Assembly: GCA_029061255.1 (NCBI GenBank)
Contig: JAIDSL010000007.1
Coordinates: forward strand, 1-41,047
Origin: Muribaculaceae bacterium
Lineage (GTDB): Bacteria > Bacteroidota > Bacteroidia > Bacteroidales > Muribaculaceae
Direction: 5' to 3'
DNA: 41,047 nucleotides
The notes beneath the pieces are model-generated. The model had not been told where the DNA came from and searched no databases. It saw only the letters and a list, made by a program, of their open reading frames with translations. The translations under genes and the position numbers were made by a program. Below are positions 23,983-32,751 of the stretch, piece after piece; the stretch's first letter is position 1, and the number at the start of each line of letters is the position of its first letter.

Positions 23983-24014
23983 CAAATTTAGTATTTTTTT
24001 GGCAGTTACGGAAA
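23983..24014 (-). promoter_or_regulatory. Promoter of folP-cdaA
   Basis: Minus strand TTTC (24014-24011), 20 nt, TAAATTTG (23990-23983). The box ends only 4 nt before the ATG at 23978, so the leader is very short or absent. Confidence 0.55.
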
Positions 24015-24029
24015 TTTTTTGTAATTTTG
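23998..24029 (+). promoter_or_regulatory. Promoter of rplS
   Basis: TTTG (23998-24001), 20 nt, TAATTTTG (24022-24029), consensus match. It overlaps the opposite-facing folP promoter, so the two would compete for polymerase. Confidence 0.75.
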
Positions 24030-24057
24030 CATCCGGATTTGCAATCGCTGGCAGGAA

Positions 24058-24076
24058 AGATGCGAGAGTGGCATCT
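24058..24076 (+). promoter_or_regulatory. Hairpin in rplS leader, candidate autoregulatory site
   Basis: AGATGC-GAGAGTG-GCATCT makes a 6-bp stem in the roughly 95-nt leader of rplS. Ribosomal-protein leaders often fold into binding sites for the encoded protein. This one is short, and I cannot assign it to a known leader family. Confidence 0.35.
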
Positions 24077-24128
24077 ACAAATAGGATACCTGTTATGTTG
24101 CAGACATTAACTAATCAAATATACTACA

Positions 24129-24491
24129 ATGGATTTAATCAAAGTAGTGGAGGAAGCTTTCGCAACTCCCAAAAAAGAATTCGACGCATTCGGCCCCGGC
24201 GACACTGTGACTGTCGCATACCGAATCAAAGAGGGTAACAAGGAACGTATCCAGCAGTATCGTGGCGTAGTGATCCGCATCTCTGGTCATCAGGACAAGA
24301 AGCGTTTCACCGTACGCAAGATTTCTGATGGCATCGGCGTTGAGCGTATTTTCCCGATCGAATCACCCTTCATCGAATCAATTACAGTCAACAAGCTCGG
24401 TAAAGTGCGTCGCGCAAAACTTTATTACCTGCGCAATCTCACCGGCAAGAAGGCTCGCATCAAGGAACGCTTCGTAAAGAAGGAAAAATAA
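24129..24491 (+). CDS. rplS: 50S ribosomal protein bL19
   Basis: 120 residues. Typical bL19: [72 protein letters not shown] and [14 protein letters not shown]. It sits at the interface of the two ribosomal subunits. Single gene with its own promoter and a strong terminator; in this clade it is not next to trmD. Confidence 0.99.
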   Translation: MDLIKVVEEAFATPKKEFDAFGPGDTVTVAYRIKEGNKERIQQYRGVVIRISGHQDKKRFTVRKISDGIGVERIFPIESPFIESITVNKLGKVRRAKLYYLRNLTGKKARIKERFVKKEK

Positions 24492-24508
24492 TCCTTAGCG
24501 GACTTCGC

Positions 24509-24553
24509 AAAATAAAAATCGGACGGAATAGTTTTCCGCCCGATTTTTATTTC
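24509..24553 (+). terminator. Terminator after rplS
   Basis: AATAAAAATCGG (24511-24522) pairs with CCGATTTTTATT (24540-24551), with a further CGGAA/TTCCG inner stem and A/T flanks, 19 nt after the rplS stop. Confidence 0.85.
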
Positions 24554-24563
24554 GGGAGGTTTT

Positions 24564-24635
24564 GCGTCGAGCGTCGAGCGTCGAGCGAAAAACCTAATCT
24601 TAACACTCAAAACGTAAAACGTAAAACGCAAAACG
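24564..24635. repeat. Two heptamer tandem arrays (GCGTCGA and AAAACGT)
   Basis: GCGTCGA is repeated 3.4 times at 24564-24587. AAAACGT is repeated at 24609-24635 (two exact copies, one AAAACGC, one partial). Both have a unit of exactly 7 nt and fill the gap between the rplS terminator and rsgA. Confidence 0.85.
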
Positions 24636-24651
24636 GTTGTTATAAGAATGT

Positions 24652-25641
24652 ATGGCAAAAAAAGAGAAAAAACAGAAATTGACACTCACCGCTGAGGCCC
24701 GGCAAGGGCTTGTGGTAAAAAATACAGGGAGTGCCTACGATGTAAGGCTCGACGATGGCCCCACAGTCAGCTGCCGCGTCAAAGGTAATTTCCGTATAAA
24801 AGGAATACGTACCACAAATCCTGTGGCTGTGGGAGACCACGTTAGGGCAGTTCGTGCCACTGACGACGTTTGGTATATCACAGAGATATTGCCTCGCCAT
24901 AATTATATAATAAGGAGAGCCTCTAATCTCTCAAAGGAATCTCACATCTTGGCTGCTAATATCGACCGGGCTCTGCTTGTAGTCACTCTCAAGGAACCGG
25001 CTGTGCCGCTGACATTCATCGACCGTTTCCTCGCCACAGCCGAGGCTTACCGAATCCCCGCAGGACTGATACTCAACAAATGCGACATGTGGGATGACGA
25101 CGACCGGGAGCTTGGCGAAGCAATGAAATATCTTTATGACTCTCTTGGATATCCGACTTTGATAGCATCTGCTGCTACAGGATTCGGACTCGATGCTATA
25201 CGTGAAGAGACAGCCGACAACATCTCGCTTCTTGCCGGCAACAGTGGAGTAGGAAAATCCTCACTGATAAACGCCCTGATTCCCGGACTCAACCTTCGCA
25301 CCGGAGAAATTTCGGAACTATACCACACGGGCACTCACACTACCACATTCTCTGAAATGCTCGACCTGCCATACGGAGGAGAAATTATCGACATCCCAGG
25401 TGTGAGGAGCTTCGGGACAATCGACTTCACTATTGAAGACACAGGCCATTTCTTTCCCGAGATATTCAAGGCCTCATCCCAGTGCAAATACAGCGATTGC
25501 CGACACACGGGAGAGCCGGGGTGCGCCGTGAAGGAAGCTGTCGCAGACCACCGGATAGCGGAATCGAGATATGCATCTTACCTTAACATATTAGAAGAAG
25601 TGGAGGCGGGAGACTCCGACAAATACCGCAAAGGAAACTGA
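24652..25641 (+). CDS. rsgA: Ribosome small-subunit-dependent GTPase RsgA
   Basis: 329 residues, late assembly factor of the 30S subunit. An N-terminal OB-fold (about 14-85) precedes a circularly permuted GTPase: the G4 motif NKCD (142-145) comes before G1 GNSGVGKSS (196-204) and G3 DIPG (247-250). The C-terminal zinc site is Cys278, Cys283, His285, Cys291 (CKYSDCRHTGEPGC). The poly-Lys start MAKKEKKQK is slightly longer than usual. The stop codon lies inside a heptamer repeat array. It is a single plus-strand gene. Confidence 0.97.
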   Translation: MAKKEKKQKLTLTAEARQGLVVKNTGSAYDVRLDDGPTVSCRVKGNFRIKGIRTTNPVAVGDHVRAVRATDDVWYITEILPRHNYIIRRASNLSKESHILAANIDRALLVVTLKEPAVPLTFIDRFLATAEAYRIPAGLILNKCDMWDDDDRELGEAMKYLYDSLGYPTLIASAATGFGLDAIREETADNISLLAGNSGVGKSSLINALIPGLNLRTGEISELYHTGTHTTTFSEMLDLPYGGEIIDIPGVRSFGTIDFTIEDTGHFFPEIFKASSQCKYSDCRHTGEPGCAVKEAVADHRIAESRYASYLNILEEVEAGDSDKYRKGN

Positions 25642-25681
25642 CAACGGAAAACTGACAACGGAAAACGGAAAACTGAAAACT
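25633..25681. repeat. GAAAACN7-type heptamer array overlapping the rsgA stop
   Basis: Units of 7 or 14 nt run through the last rsgA codons: GAAACTGACAACG, GAAAACTGACAACG, GAAAACG, GAAAACT, GAAAACT. The array supplies the rsgA stop codon (TGA at 25639) and ends 8 nt before the pullulanase start. Confidence 0.8.
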
Positions 25682-25688
25682 AATATCT

Positions 25689-27716
25689 ATGAACAAGACC
25701 ATGACATTACTCTCGGCTGCTCTGCTGATGGCGGGCACCGTGACATCATGCCAGAAAACGACTTCGACGAGAAGCGTGTATGACAGGCAGTTTGAAAACT
25801 ATCCGACCTACAACGGAGATGACCTGGAGCTAAGTGTAGACTCCACGGGCACACATTTCCGGATGTGGAGCCCGAAGGCAGAGGAAGTCACGTTAAACCT
25901 CTACGATACGGAACTCAACGGCGACCCATACAAGACCATCAACATGACATTCAATCCCGAAAACGGGATATGGACCGCAAGCGAGCCTACTCAACTTTAT
26001 GGGAAATACTATACCTTTAAAGTGAAACATGACGGCAAATGGCTCGCAGAGACTCCAGGAGTCTGGGCAAAAGCTGTCGGTGCCAATGGCAAGCGTGCTG
26101 CTATAATCGATTTTGCAAACACCAATCCCGAAGGATGGGCTTCTGACAAAGGTCCACAAGTCGACAACTTCACTGATGTCATCATCTACGAGATGCACCA
26201 TCGCGATTTCTCAATGTCGCCAACTTCAGGAATAGCAAACAAAGGAAAATTTCTTGCCCTTACTGAAAACGGCACGGTCTCCCCTGAAGGAGAAAAGACA
26301 GGCATCGACCACCTCAAGGAACTTGGAGTGACCCACGTGCATATCCTCCCAAGCTATGACTACAACTCAGTAGACGAGACAAACCTCCAAGCTAACACCT
26401 ACAACTGGGGCTATGACCCCCAGAATTACAATGCCCCCGAAGGAAGCTACTCCACCAACCCTTCTGATCCGGCCACAAGAGTAAAGGAAATGAAGGAAAT
26501 GGTGAAAGCCCTGCACGACGCTGGAATCGGCGTAATAATGGATGTAGTCTACAACCATACAGCAGAGAATGATGGATCCAACTTCGAGCTGACAGCACCC
26601 GGCTATTACCATCGCCACTGGGACGACGGAAGCTATTCTGACGCTTCCGGTTGCGGCAACGAGACAGCCTCCGACCTTCAGCAAATGCGCGACTACATAA
26701 TCAACTCCGTGAAGTACTGGGCAGATGAATACCACATCGACGGCTTTAGATTCGACCTCATGGCCATTCACGACACTGAGACCATGAATCAAGTGGCTGC
26801 AGAACTCAAGAAGATCAATCCCTCGATCTTTGTATATGGAGAGGGTTGGACTGCCGGCGACTCCCCTCTTCCGGCAGAGCAAAGGGCTTTGAAGGAAAAT
26901 GTTGCTAATATGGAAGGGATAGCAGTTTTCTCGGATGACATCCGTGATGCTGTGAAAGGTCACTACTCAAATGCGGAAGACCGTGGTTTTGCCACCGGCA
27001 AGCCGGGCAACGAAGAGACAGTCAAGATCGGCATCGTAGCTTCCACAGCCCACCCGCAAGTAGACTATTCGAAAGGCAACAATTCAAAATTCCCTTACGC
27101 CGCTTCGCCACAGATGATAGTGAACTATGTGAGCTGCCATGACGACCTCACACTGACCGACAAGCTCCGCAAATCGATGCCTGACGCTACCGACGAAGAG
27201 CGGATGTCAGCAGCAAAGCTGGCCCAGACTATTGTCTTCACTTCGCAAGGAACCCCATTCATGTTTGCCGGCGAAGAGATATTCCGCGACAAGAAAGGGG
27301 TACACAATTCTTATCAGAGTCCCGATTCCATCAATGCAATCGACTGGAGCCTGAAGGCTGCCAACCGCGACCAAATGGACTATTACAAAGGGCTGATCGC
27401 CCTTCGCAAGGCTCATCCTGCATTCAGGATGACGACTGCCGACCAGATAGCAAAGCATCTCGTTTTTGACGAGATCGACTCTGAAAAGACACCAAATCTC
27501 ATTTCATACACCCTCAAGGATAATGCCAACGGCGACTCCTGGAAAGAAATCAAGGTGATCTTCAACGGCAGTGATCAGGCACAGAGCGTAGAACTCCCCC
27601 AAGGAATCTGGCAAGCAGCAGTAAAAGACGGGAAAGTAGACCCGGAAGCTGGGCTCGCCAATCTTAGCGGCACCGTCTCCGTTGCCCCAAGAAGCGCTTT
27701 GATAGTCAAGCGTTAA
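25689..27716 (+). CDS. pulA: Type I pullulanase, lipoprotein (GH13)
   Basis: 675 residues. Lipoprotein signal with Cys21 in GTVTSCQ, so it is anchored to a membrane. A CBM48-like N-terminal domain (about 45-125, TGTHFRMWSPKAEEVTLNLY) leads into a GH13 barrel with the pullulanase signature YNWGYDP (238-244). The catalytic residues are Asp356 (DGFRFDL), Glu385 (YGEGW) and Asp485 (SCHDD). It hydrolyses alpha-1,6 branches in pullulan, glycogen or starch fragments. A C-terminal beta domain closes the chain. It stands apart from any SusCD pair in this window. Confidence 0.96.
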   Translation: MNKTMTLLSAALLMAGTVTSCQKTTSTRSVYDRQFENYPTYNGDDLELSVDSTGTHFRMWSPKAEEVTLNLYDTELNGDPYKTINMTFNPENGIWTASEPTQLYGKYYTFKVKHDGKWLAETPGVWAKAVGANGKRAAIIDFANTNPEGWASDKGPQVDNFTDVIIYEMHHRDFSMSPTSGIANKGKFLALTENGTVSPEGEKTGIDHLKELGVTHVHILPSYDYNSVDETNLQANTYNWGYDPQNYNAPEGSYSTNPSDPATRVKEMKEMVKALHDAGIGVIMDVVYNHTAENDGSNFELTAPGYYHRHWDDGSYSDASGCGNETASDLQQMRDYIINSVKYWADEYHIDGFRFDLMAIHDTETMNQVAAELKKINPSIFVYGEGWTAGDSPLPAEQRALKENVANMEGIAVFSDDIRDAVKGHYSNAEDRGFATGKPGNEETVKIGIVASTAHPQVDYSKGNNSKFPYAASPQMIVNYVSCHDDLTLTDKLRKSMPDATDEERMSAAKLAQTIVFTSQGTPFMFAGEEIFRDKKGVHNSYQSPDSINAIDWSLKAANRDQMDYYKGLIALRKAHPAFRMTTADQIAKHLVFDEIDSEKTPNLISYTLKDNANGDSWKEIKVIFNGSDQAQSVELPQGIWQAAVKDGKVDPEAGLANLSGTVSVAPRSALIVKR

Positions 27717-27835
27717 ATCATTGTCTGATTTATTGAGAATCACGGAATATTCGATAGCCAAACTGCATTAGACAGGTTGGCTATCGTTATTATTGCATAA
27801 AATTTCTCAAAAAACACATAAAAATTGATAGAAAA

Positions 27836-27867
27836 ATTGCACACAACGCATTTTTTTTGTACTTTTG
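27836..27867 (+). promoter_or_regulatory. Promoter of the propeller/caspase operon
   Basis: ATTG (27836-27839), 20 nt, TACTTTTG (27860-27867). The -7 box is exact and the -33 has one mismatch. It lies 39 nt before the first ATG of a six-gene plus-strand run, and I see no other consensus promoter inside that run. Confidence 0.65.
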
Positions 27868-27906
27868 CATATTAAAGCAAATTCAAGACTTGTCGAACAA
27901 TAAGTT

Positions 27907-29991
27907 ATGAAAAAGATTTTCTTAATTCCGGCGCTTATGTGCGCAATGCTGAGCCCATTGACGGTTGCAGCCCAAGAAGAAACAGAAGAACCGGTAGTCA
28001 AACGCGACTACTATTTCAGATCAGCGAAACCACTGACTCAGATTGAATCGCTGTATTCAGCCATAATGGCTACAACCCCGAAAGGAATCCAGAATACTCT
28101 TGGTCTGGAGCTCATTGCCAGCAAGGACAGTATCCAAAGGATGGCACTCAACCCCACAGGCATCAATGTGGCCATAGTGAAAAAAGACAAGAAAGGCAAG
28201 TACTATCTTGAGACTATCACTACCGACGGAGAAGCTGACAAACTGATGAGTTTTGACTCCAAGCACTATGGCATACCTTTGGCTGCAGCATTCACCCCCG
28301 ACGCTCGCCAGCTGGCGGTGGCCACAGAAAGTGGAACATACCTTTTCGAGACTAAGAAATTCAAACCCACAGCCCAACTCCCGGCATTCACTTGCAAGCC
28401 CGACCTTCTCGTTTTCAGCCCCAACGAATATTTCCTGGCTGCTGCCGGCGATGAGAAAGTCGAGGTGATGAACTTCGAGGAGAAGACTATGAGACGCACC
28501 ATCAGCCCCGGCGAGAAAGTGACAGACGTGGTTTTCTCAAAGTCGAGCGAAGACATGGCTGTCTTGACTGCCGACGGCATGATCGAGATCTACGACACAA
28601 GGACTTTCAACGTAAAGCTTATGATTGAAGACCTTGACAATGGATATGCATGCGACTTCAACTTTGACGGCAAATATCTCGCCGTGGCTGCCGACAACGA
28701 CAAGGTGACAGTCATCAACCTCCTCAAGCCTGACGACCGGATCATTTTTGAGGTGCCCGATGCATCCATCAGTGATGTTCTCTTTATCGTGGATGCCGCT
28801 GAAAACCCGGTGCTCGCAGCTGCCACTAATAATGGAATCCGTGCTCGCCGCCTGCAGCTCGAGCCGTATTATGCAAAGCTCGTAAGCGATGAAGTAGACA
28901 TGAAGATGAGCGAATGGCTCAAGAAAATGCCAAACGAGACCATGGAAGAATATCAACTCCGTGTCAACGACGAAACCCGCGCCAAACAGCGCCGTCTCTT
29001 CGAGGATGAGATTTCTACCCGCCTTGCAGGCAACCTCACCGCAATGTCGAGCATAAGCCTCGGACAATACGACGCTGAAAATGAAGTGCTCGCCGTCAAC
29101 TTCGACAACATGCCCACAATCTTCCTCCCGATGCCTCGTGAAGACCTCGGTGGAATCAATTCAGCAAGCGACCTTACGATCAGTGAGCAACAGTACGGTC
29201 TGCTCGGCGACGATTCGTTTGAGCTTATCTACGCCAAGTTCACCAACAACAAGACCGGTGCGGAATATATTTACGACAATGTCAATCGTAAGCCGATGAA
29301 CTTCATGAACAACGACAACGTTGTCTCAATTGAGCTCGTGCAGCAGCAGATGATGGAGGAAATAAAACTCGAAGAGCTTAAGGAGCAGGTGATGCAGGAA
29401 GCTAAGAAAGACAACATTATTTCTGACCACACTCAAATTGCTGTAAACTCTGAGGTGATTCCCGAATACGATGCAAACGGCAAGAAGATCATGAACTATA
29501 ATGTGAACTTCACATATCAGGTTGATCCCGAATTCTCTGCTCAGGAAGACTTCGCTCCGGGCAAATACCGTGCTGAGCAGTCGGGTGCAGCTTCGTCGAT
29601 GCTCAACATCGTGAAGAACGCTTTCGAAGGTGATTTTGCCAACTATGTCAAATCTGGCAAGCGCCTGAATGTCAAGATCTCCGGAACTGCCGATGCAAGC
29701 CCGATCAGAAACACAATCGCTTACGACGGAGCTTATGGCGACATCGAAAACGAGCCTATATACCAAGACAACAAGATGAGCGCTATCACTGTCACCCAGA
29801 AAGATGGCATCAAGACTAACGAACAGCTCGCATTCCTGCGTGCTTACGGCGTAAAGGAATATCTCCAGAACAATGTGCAAGGTCTTGACGCGATGGACAC
29901 TCGCTACACATATAATATTGGCGTGAGCGAAGGTAAAGGATCTGAATTCCGACGCATCACCGTTGAGTTCACTTTTGTAGACGCATTCTGA
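27907..29991 (+). CDS. Exported WD40-like beta-propeller protein with OmpA-like C-terminal domain
   Basis: 694 residues. Signal peptide 1-22 (TVAAQ). Residues about 50-320 carry WD40-like blades, such as AAAFTPDARQLAVATESGTY, VVFSKSSEDMAVLTADGMIE and ACDFNFDGKYLAVAADNDKV. Residues 337-457 form a middle domain that is also present in the caspase encoded next (449-574 there). The C-terminus (about 585-694) is OmpA-like: Asp596 in ISGTADASP, and NEQLAFLRAYGVKEYL with Asn638 and Arg645 at the peptidoglycan-contact positions. A propeller tied to peptidoglycan in the periplasm is the likely picture. It opens a six-gene unit, all exported. The partner of the propeller is unknown. Confidence 0.82.
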   Translation: MKKIFLIPALMCAMLSPLTVAAQEETEEPVVKRDYYFRSAKPLTQIESLYSAIMATTPKGIQNTLGLELIASKDSIQRMALNPTGINVAIVKKDKKGKYYLETITTDGEADKLMSFDSKHYGIPLAAAFTPDARQLAVATESGTYLFETKKFKPTAQLPAFTCKPDLLVFSPNEYFLAAAGDEKVEVMNFEEKTMRRTISPGEKVTDVVFSKSSEDMAVLTADGMIEIYDTRTFNVKLMIEDLDNGYACDFNFDGKYLAVAADNDKVTVINLLKPDDRIIFEVPDASISDVLFIVDAAENPVLAAATNNGIRARRLQLEPYYAKLVSDEVDMKMSEWLKKMPNETMEEYQLRVNDETRAKQRRLFEDEISTRLAGNLTAMSSISLGQYDAENEVLAVNFDNMPTIFLPMPREDLGGINSASDLTISEQQYGLLGDDSFELIYAKFTNNKTGAEYIYDNVNRKPMNFMNNDNVVSIELVQQQMMEEIKLEELKEQVMQEAKKDNIISDHTQIAVNSEVIPEYDANGKKIMNYNVNFTYQVDPEFSAQEDFAPGKYRAEQSGAASSMLNIVKNAFEGDFANYVKSGKRLNVKISGTADASPIRNTIAYDGAYGDIENEPIYQDNKMSAITVTQKDGIKTNEQLAFLRAYGVKEYLQNNVQGLDAMDTRYTYNIGVSEGKGSEFRRITVEFTFVDAF

Positions 29992-30105
29992 AACTCCTGA
30001 ATAAATTCCCGGGCAGACTGACCCCTTCCCGGGAAACCAATACCCTCTCAACTCAACAACCAAACAAACAAGTCAACAACCAAACAACTCAACCATTCCT
30101 AAGAA

Positions 30106-32751
30106 ATGAATAAGCAACATAGGCTAAAAACGATTTTAACATTGGCTGCGGCAATCACCGCAGGATTCCTTTATGCATCCGGCGAATTGCCTGAAGAAGC
30201 GGCAGTCTCCGGAAATCAAGCGCCCGCTGAAGTAAGTCAAGTGCCGACTGATGGAGCAGCCGAAGAAGACGGCGAAGCCCTCTCTCCAGCGCAGATTGCA
30301 TTAAATGCAATGACCGAAGAATACAAGGTTCTTAAGGAACTGCAATATGAAGGTGAAGAGGAGGCTACTCTGTATCAGAAGACTATGGATCTGTATCTAA
30401 CTGCTGTCAAAGCTCTTGAACTTGCCGAAGACGATGACCAGAAGATGCAGGTGAAAAATGTGATTCTCGACATCAACGGACAACTGCTCAAAGGAGCTTT
30501 CTTCTATTCAAATTCGGGCAACCAACGGCAGCTCGCAAATTTTGCAAAAGCTTATATCGACTCCCAGCGTTTGCCCATATTTACTGACAGCGACTTCAAG
30601 AGAGACCCTCGCTACTATCCCACATTGGTATATGTAGCAGCTTCTGATGCATACAATTCTGGCGACTACGACCTGGCAAAGGAATATTTCGACCTTTATC
30701 TTGCCACCGGCGAGGAAAAGATGCGCCATCAGGTCAGCACATTTATGGGGCAGGCTTGCATAAACACTAAAGACTATCTCAAAGGCATCAACACACTGAG
30801 CAATGCTGCCATCCTTTACCCCGACGACTATCAGCTCGTGGCCATGGGCATCCAGTGCTGTATCGACGGTGGCTACGCCGACCGTATACAGCCATTGCTC
30901 GACCGTGCTCTTCTTATGAAACCCGGCGATGAACAGCTCCTTAACGTTCAAGCACAGGTATATGAGTCGACCCACGACTATAAGAAGGCCCTCGACATCT
31001 ACAACCAGATTGCCGAGCTCCACCCAAATAGCCTTGAGAACACTCAGCGAATCGCTACTTGCTACTATAACCTTGGTGTTGACTTCTACAATAAGTCAAT
31101 CATGGAGGCTGATGAAAAGGTTGCGAAGAAAAACCGCCGTCAAAGCCGAGCATATTTCGAATCGGCATCGCAATACCTTGAGCAGATCATTGCCACAAAA
31201 CCCAACGACAAGCAGTATCTGCGTGCCCTTGGCATCACCTACGGATATCTTGACAACAAAGAAAAATTCGATGATATAAATATCCGTCTTGGAGCTCTCG
31301 GTGAGAAAACCCTTGCTATGGGTGATGTGGCTGAGATCATGAACGGCCCCCTTGGTGTTAGCGGTGGCGGAGAGTCTACTGCTTCTGCGATTGCGGCTCC
31401 ATCTTATCAGGAATTCGCAAAGGCCTTCATCGAAGGGAAACTCGGTGAATGGGCTAAGCGCGGGGAGTTCGAGAAAATCGACGACTATCAGAAGCGTGTC
31501 ACTGAAGGTGGTCTCCAGGCTGAATATCAAAACCTGAAGGCTCAGGCTGAAAAGGAATATCTCGACAAATACGCTTTCTCTTTCGTGCCGCGCGACCTTG
31601 AGCTGCAGCCCTACGATGCCACCAACGAGACTTACCTCATCACCACTCCTTATGGAGAGGCCACCATCAAGGTTCCCCTAAAGAATAAGGAAGCCGAGAT
31701 GTTTAAAAGTGCATGGACAAACAATAACGTTGAGATACGCGCCCCACGCTATATGATCGACAATGACAAACTTGCCATTGCCTCCATCACATTTAAGACA
31801 GCTGCCGGCAAATCGTATTCCTACGACTCAAGCAAAGCCGCTTCTTACCAGATTCCGGATGTCAGGATAAATCTCGACAACTATCTGAAGCAGACCACAG
31901 CACAAGCTCAGACTTCAACTGCGAAGCCGGGCAATGCTACTATTCTTGCCAAGACTTCTGATGTCGACAAGGATATCCCGGAGACAGGTAAGAAAAACAA
32001 CAACACTTTCGCCTTCATCGTTGCCAACGAAAACTATAAGAATGTTGCAAATGTAGCTTCTGCTCTTCACGACGGCCAGACCTTCAGCGAATATTGCGAA
32101 AAGACTCTTGGCATTCCTAAGTCGCAGATCGTATTCCTCACCGATGCAACTTCCGGCGACTTCTGGAGTGAGTTTGAAAACCTTAAGGGTAGAATCTCTA
32201 ACCGTCCGGAAGACATTGATGTGATACTCTTCTATTCAGGCCATGGCCTCCCCGACGACAATACCAAGGAAGCATATCTGATGCCTGTAGATGCTCAGCC
32301 GCAACACACTCGCACCATGATTAAGCTTCAGGAAGTCTATGACGGACTTGGAAAGATCCCCAACGCTTCCGTATATGCTTTCATGGATGCATGCTTCTCA
32401 GGATCTGCTCGTGAGTCAGGTCAGAAAGACACCCCCGTGGTGGCTGCAAGAGGTGTTGCTCTTAGGCATAAAGACGTAGAGCCTGCCGGCAATGTGTTTG
32501 TGCTTTCAGCTGCATCCGCTCAGCAGACAGCTTTCCCTTACGAAGAGAAAGACCATGGAATGTTCACCTATTGGCTGCTCAAGAAGCTACAGGAATCAAA
32601 GGGTGGCGCAACGCTTGAAGACATCACTTCTTACGTCACCGACAAGGTTTCAGGGACTTCCCAAGAGATCAACCGCCGCGCGCAGACCCCTACTCATAAA
32701 GCAACTGGTAAACTTACCGGCACATGGAAATCAAAGAAACTAAGACCCTAA
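30106..32751 (+). CDS. Exported TPR-caspase family protease
   Basis: 881 residues. Signal peptide to about residue 25. Tetratricopeptide-like helices run from about 95 to 400 (YYPTLVYVAASDAYNSGDYD, YKKALDIYNQIAELHPNSLE, YLEQIIATKPNDKQYLRALG). The middle domain at 449-574 is shared with the propeller protein. The C-terminal caspase (peptidase C14-like) domain starts at about 635 (FAFIVANENYKNV) with catalytic His713 in FYSGHGLPDD and Cys763 in MDACFSGSAR. These dyad residues are intact, so activity is likely, probably after basic or acidic residues as in metacaspases, but that is not readable here. Export of a caspase with TPR repeats suggests an envelope processing or toxin-like role. The last 28 nt overlap the next gene. 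Confidence 0.9.
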   Translation: MNKQHRLKTILTLAAAITAGFLYASGELPEEAAVSGNQAPAEVSQVPTDGAAEEDGEALSPAQIALNAMTEEYKVLKELQYEGEEEATLYQKTMDLYLTAVKALELAEDDDQKMQVKNVILDINGQLLKGAFFYSNSGNQRQLANFAKAYIDSQRLPIFTDSDFKRDPRYYPTLVYVAASDAYNSGDYDLAKEYFDLYLATGEEKMRHQVSTFMGQACINTKDYLKGINTLSNAAILYPDDYQLVAMGIQCCIDGGYADRIQPLLDRALLMKPGDEQLLNVQAQVYESTHDYKKALDIYNQIAELHPNSLENTQRIATCYYNLGVDFYNKSIMEADEKVAKKNRRQSRAYFESASQYLEQIIATKPNDKQYLRALGITYGYLDNKEKFDDINIRLGALGEKTLAMGDVAEIMNGPLGVSGGGESTASAIAAPSYQEFAKAFIEGKLGEWAKRGEFEKIDDYQKRVTEGGLQAEYQNLKAQAEKEYLDKYAFSFVPRDLELQPYDATNETYLITTPYGEATIKVPLKNKEAEMFKSAWTNNNVEIRAPRYMIDNDKLAIASITFKTAAGKSYSYDSSKAASYQIPDVRINLDNYLKQTTAQAQTSTAKPGNATILAKTSDVDKDIPETGKKNNNTFAFIVANENYKNVANVASALHDGQTFSEYCEKTLGIPKSQIVFLTDATSGDFWSEFENLKGRISNRPEDIDVILFYSGHGLPDDNTKEAYLMPVDAQPQHTRTMIKLQEVYDGLGKIPNASVYAFMDACFSGSARESGQKDTPVVAARGVALRHKDVEPAGNVFVLSAASAQQTAFPYEEKDHGMFTYWLLKKLQESKGGATLEDITSYVTDKVSGTSQEINRRAQTPTHKATGKLTGTWKSKKLRP

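Noticed and set aside
24636..24651. Heptamer arrays as CRISPR repeats
   Set aside because: Units are 7 nt, contiguous with no spacers, and no cas genes are present.
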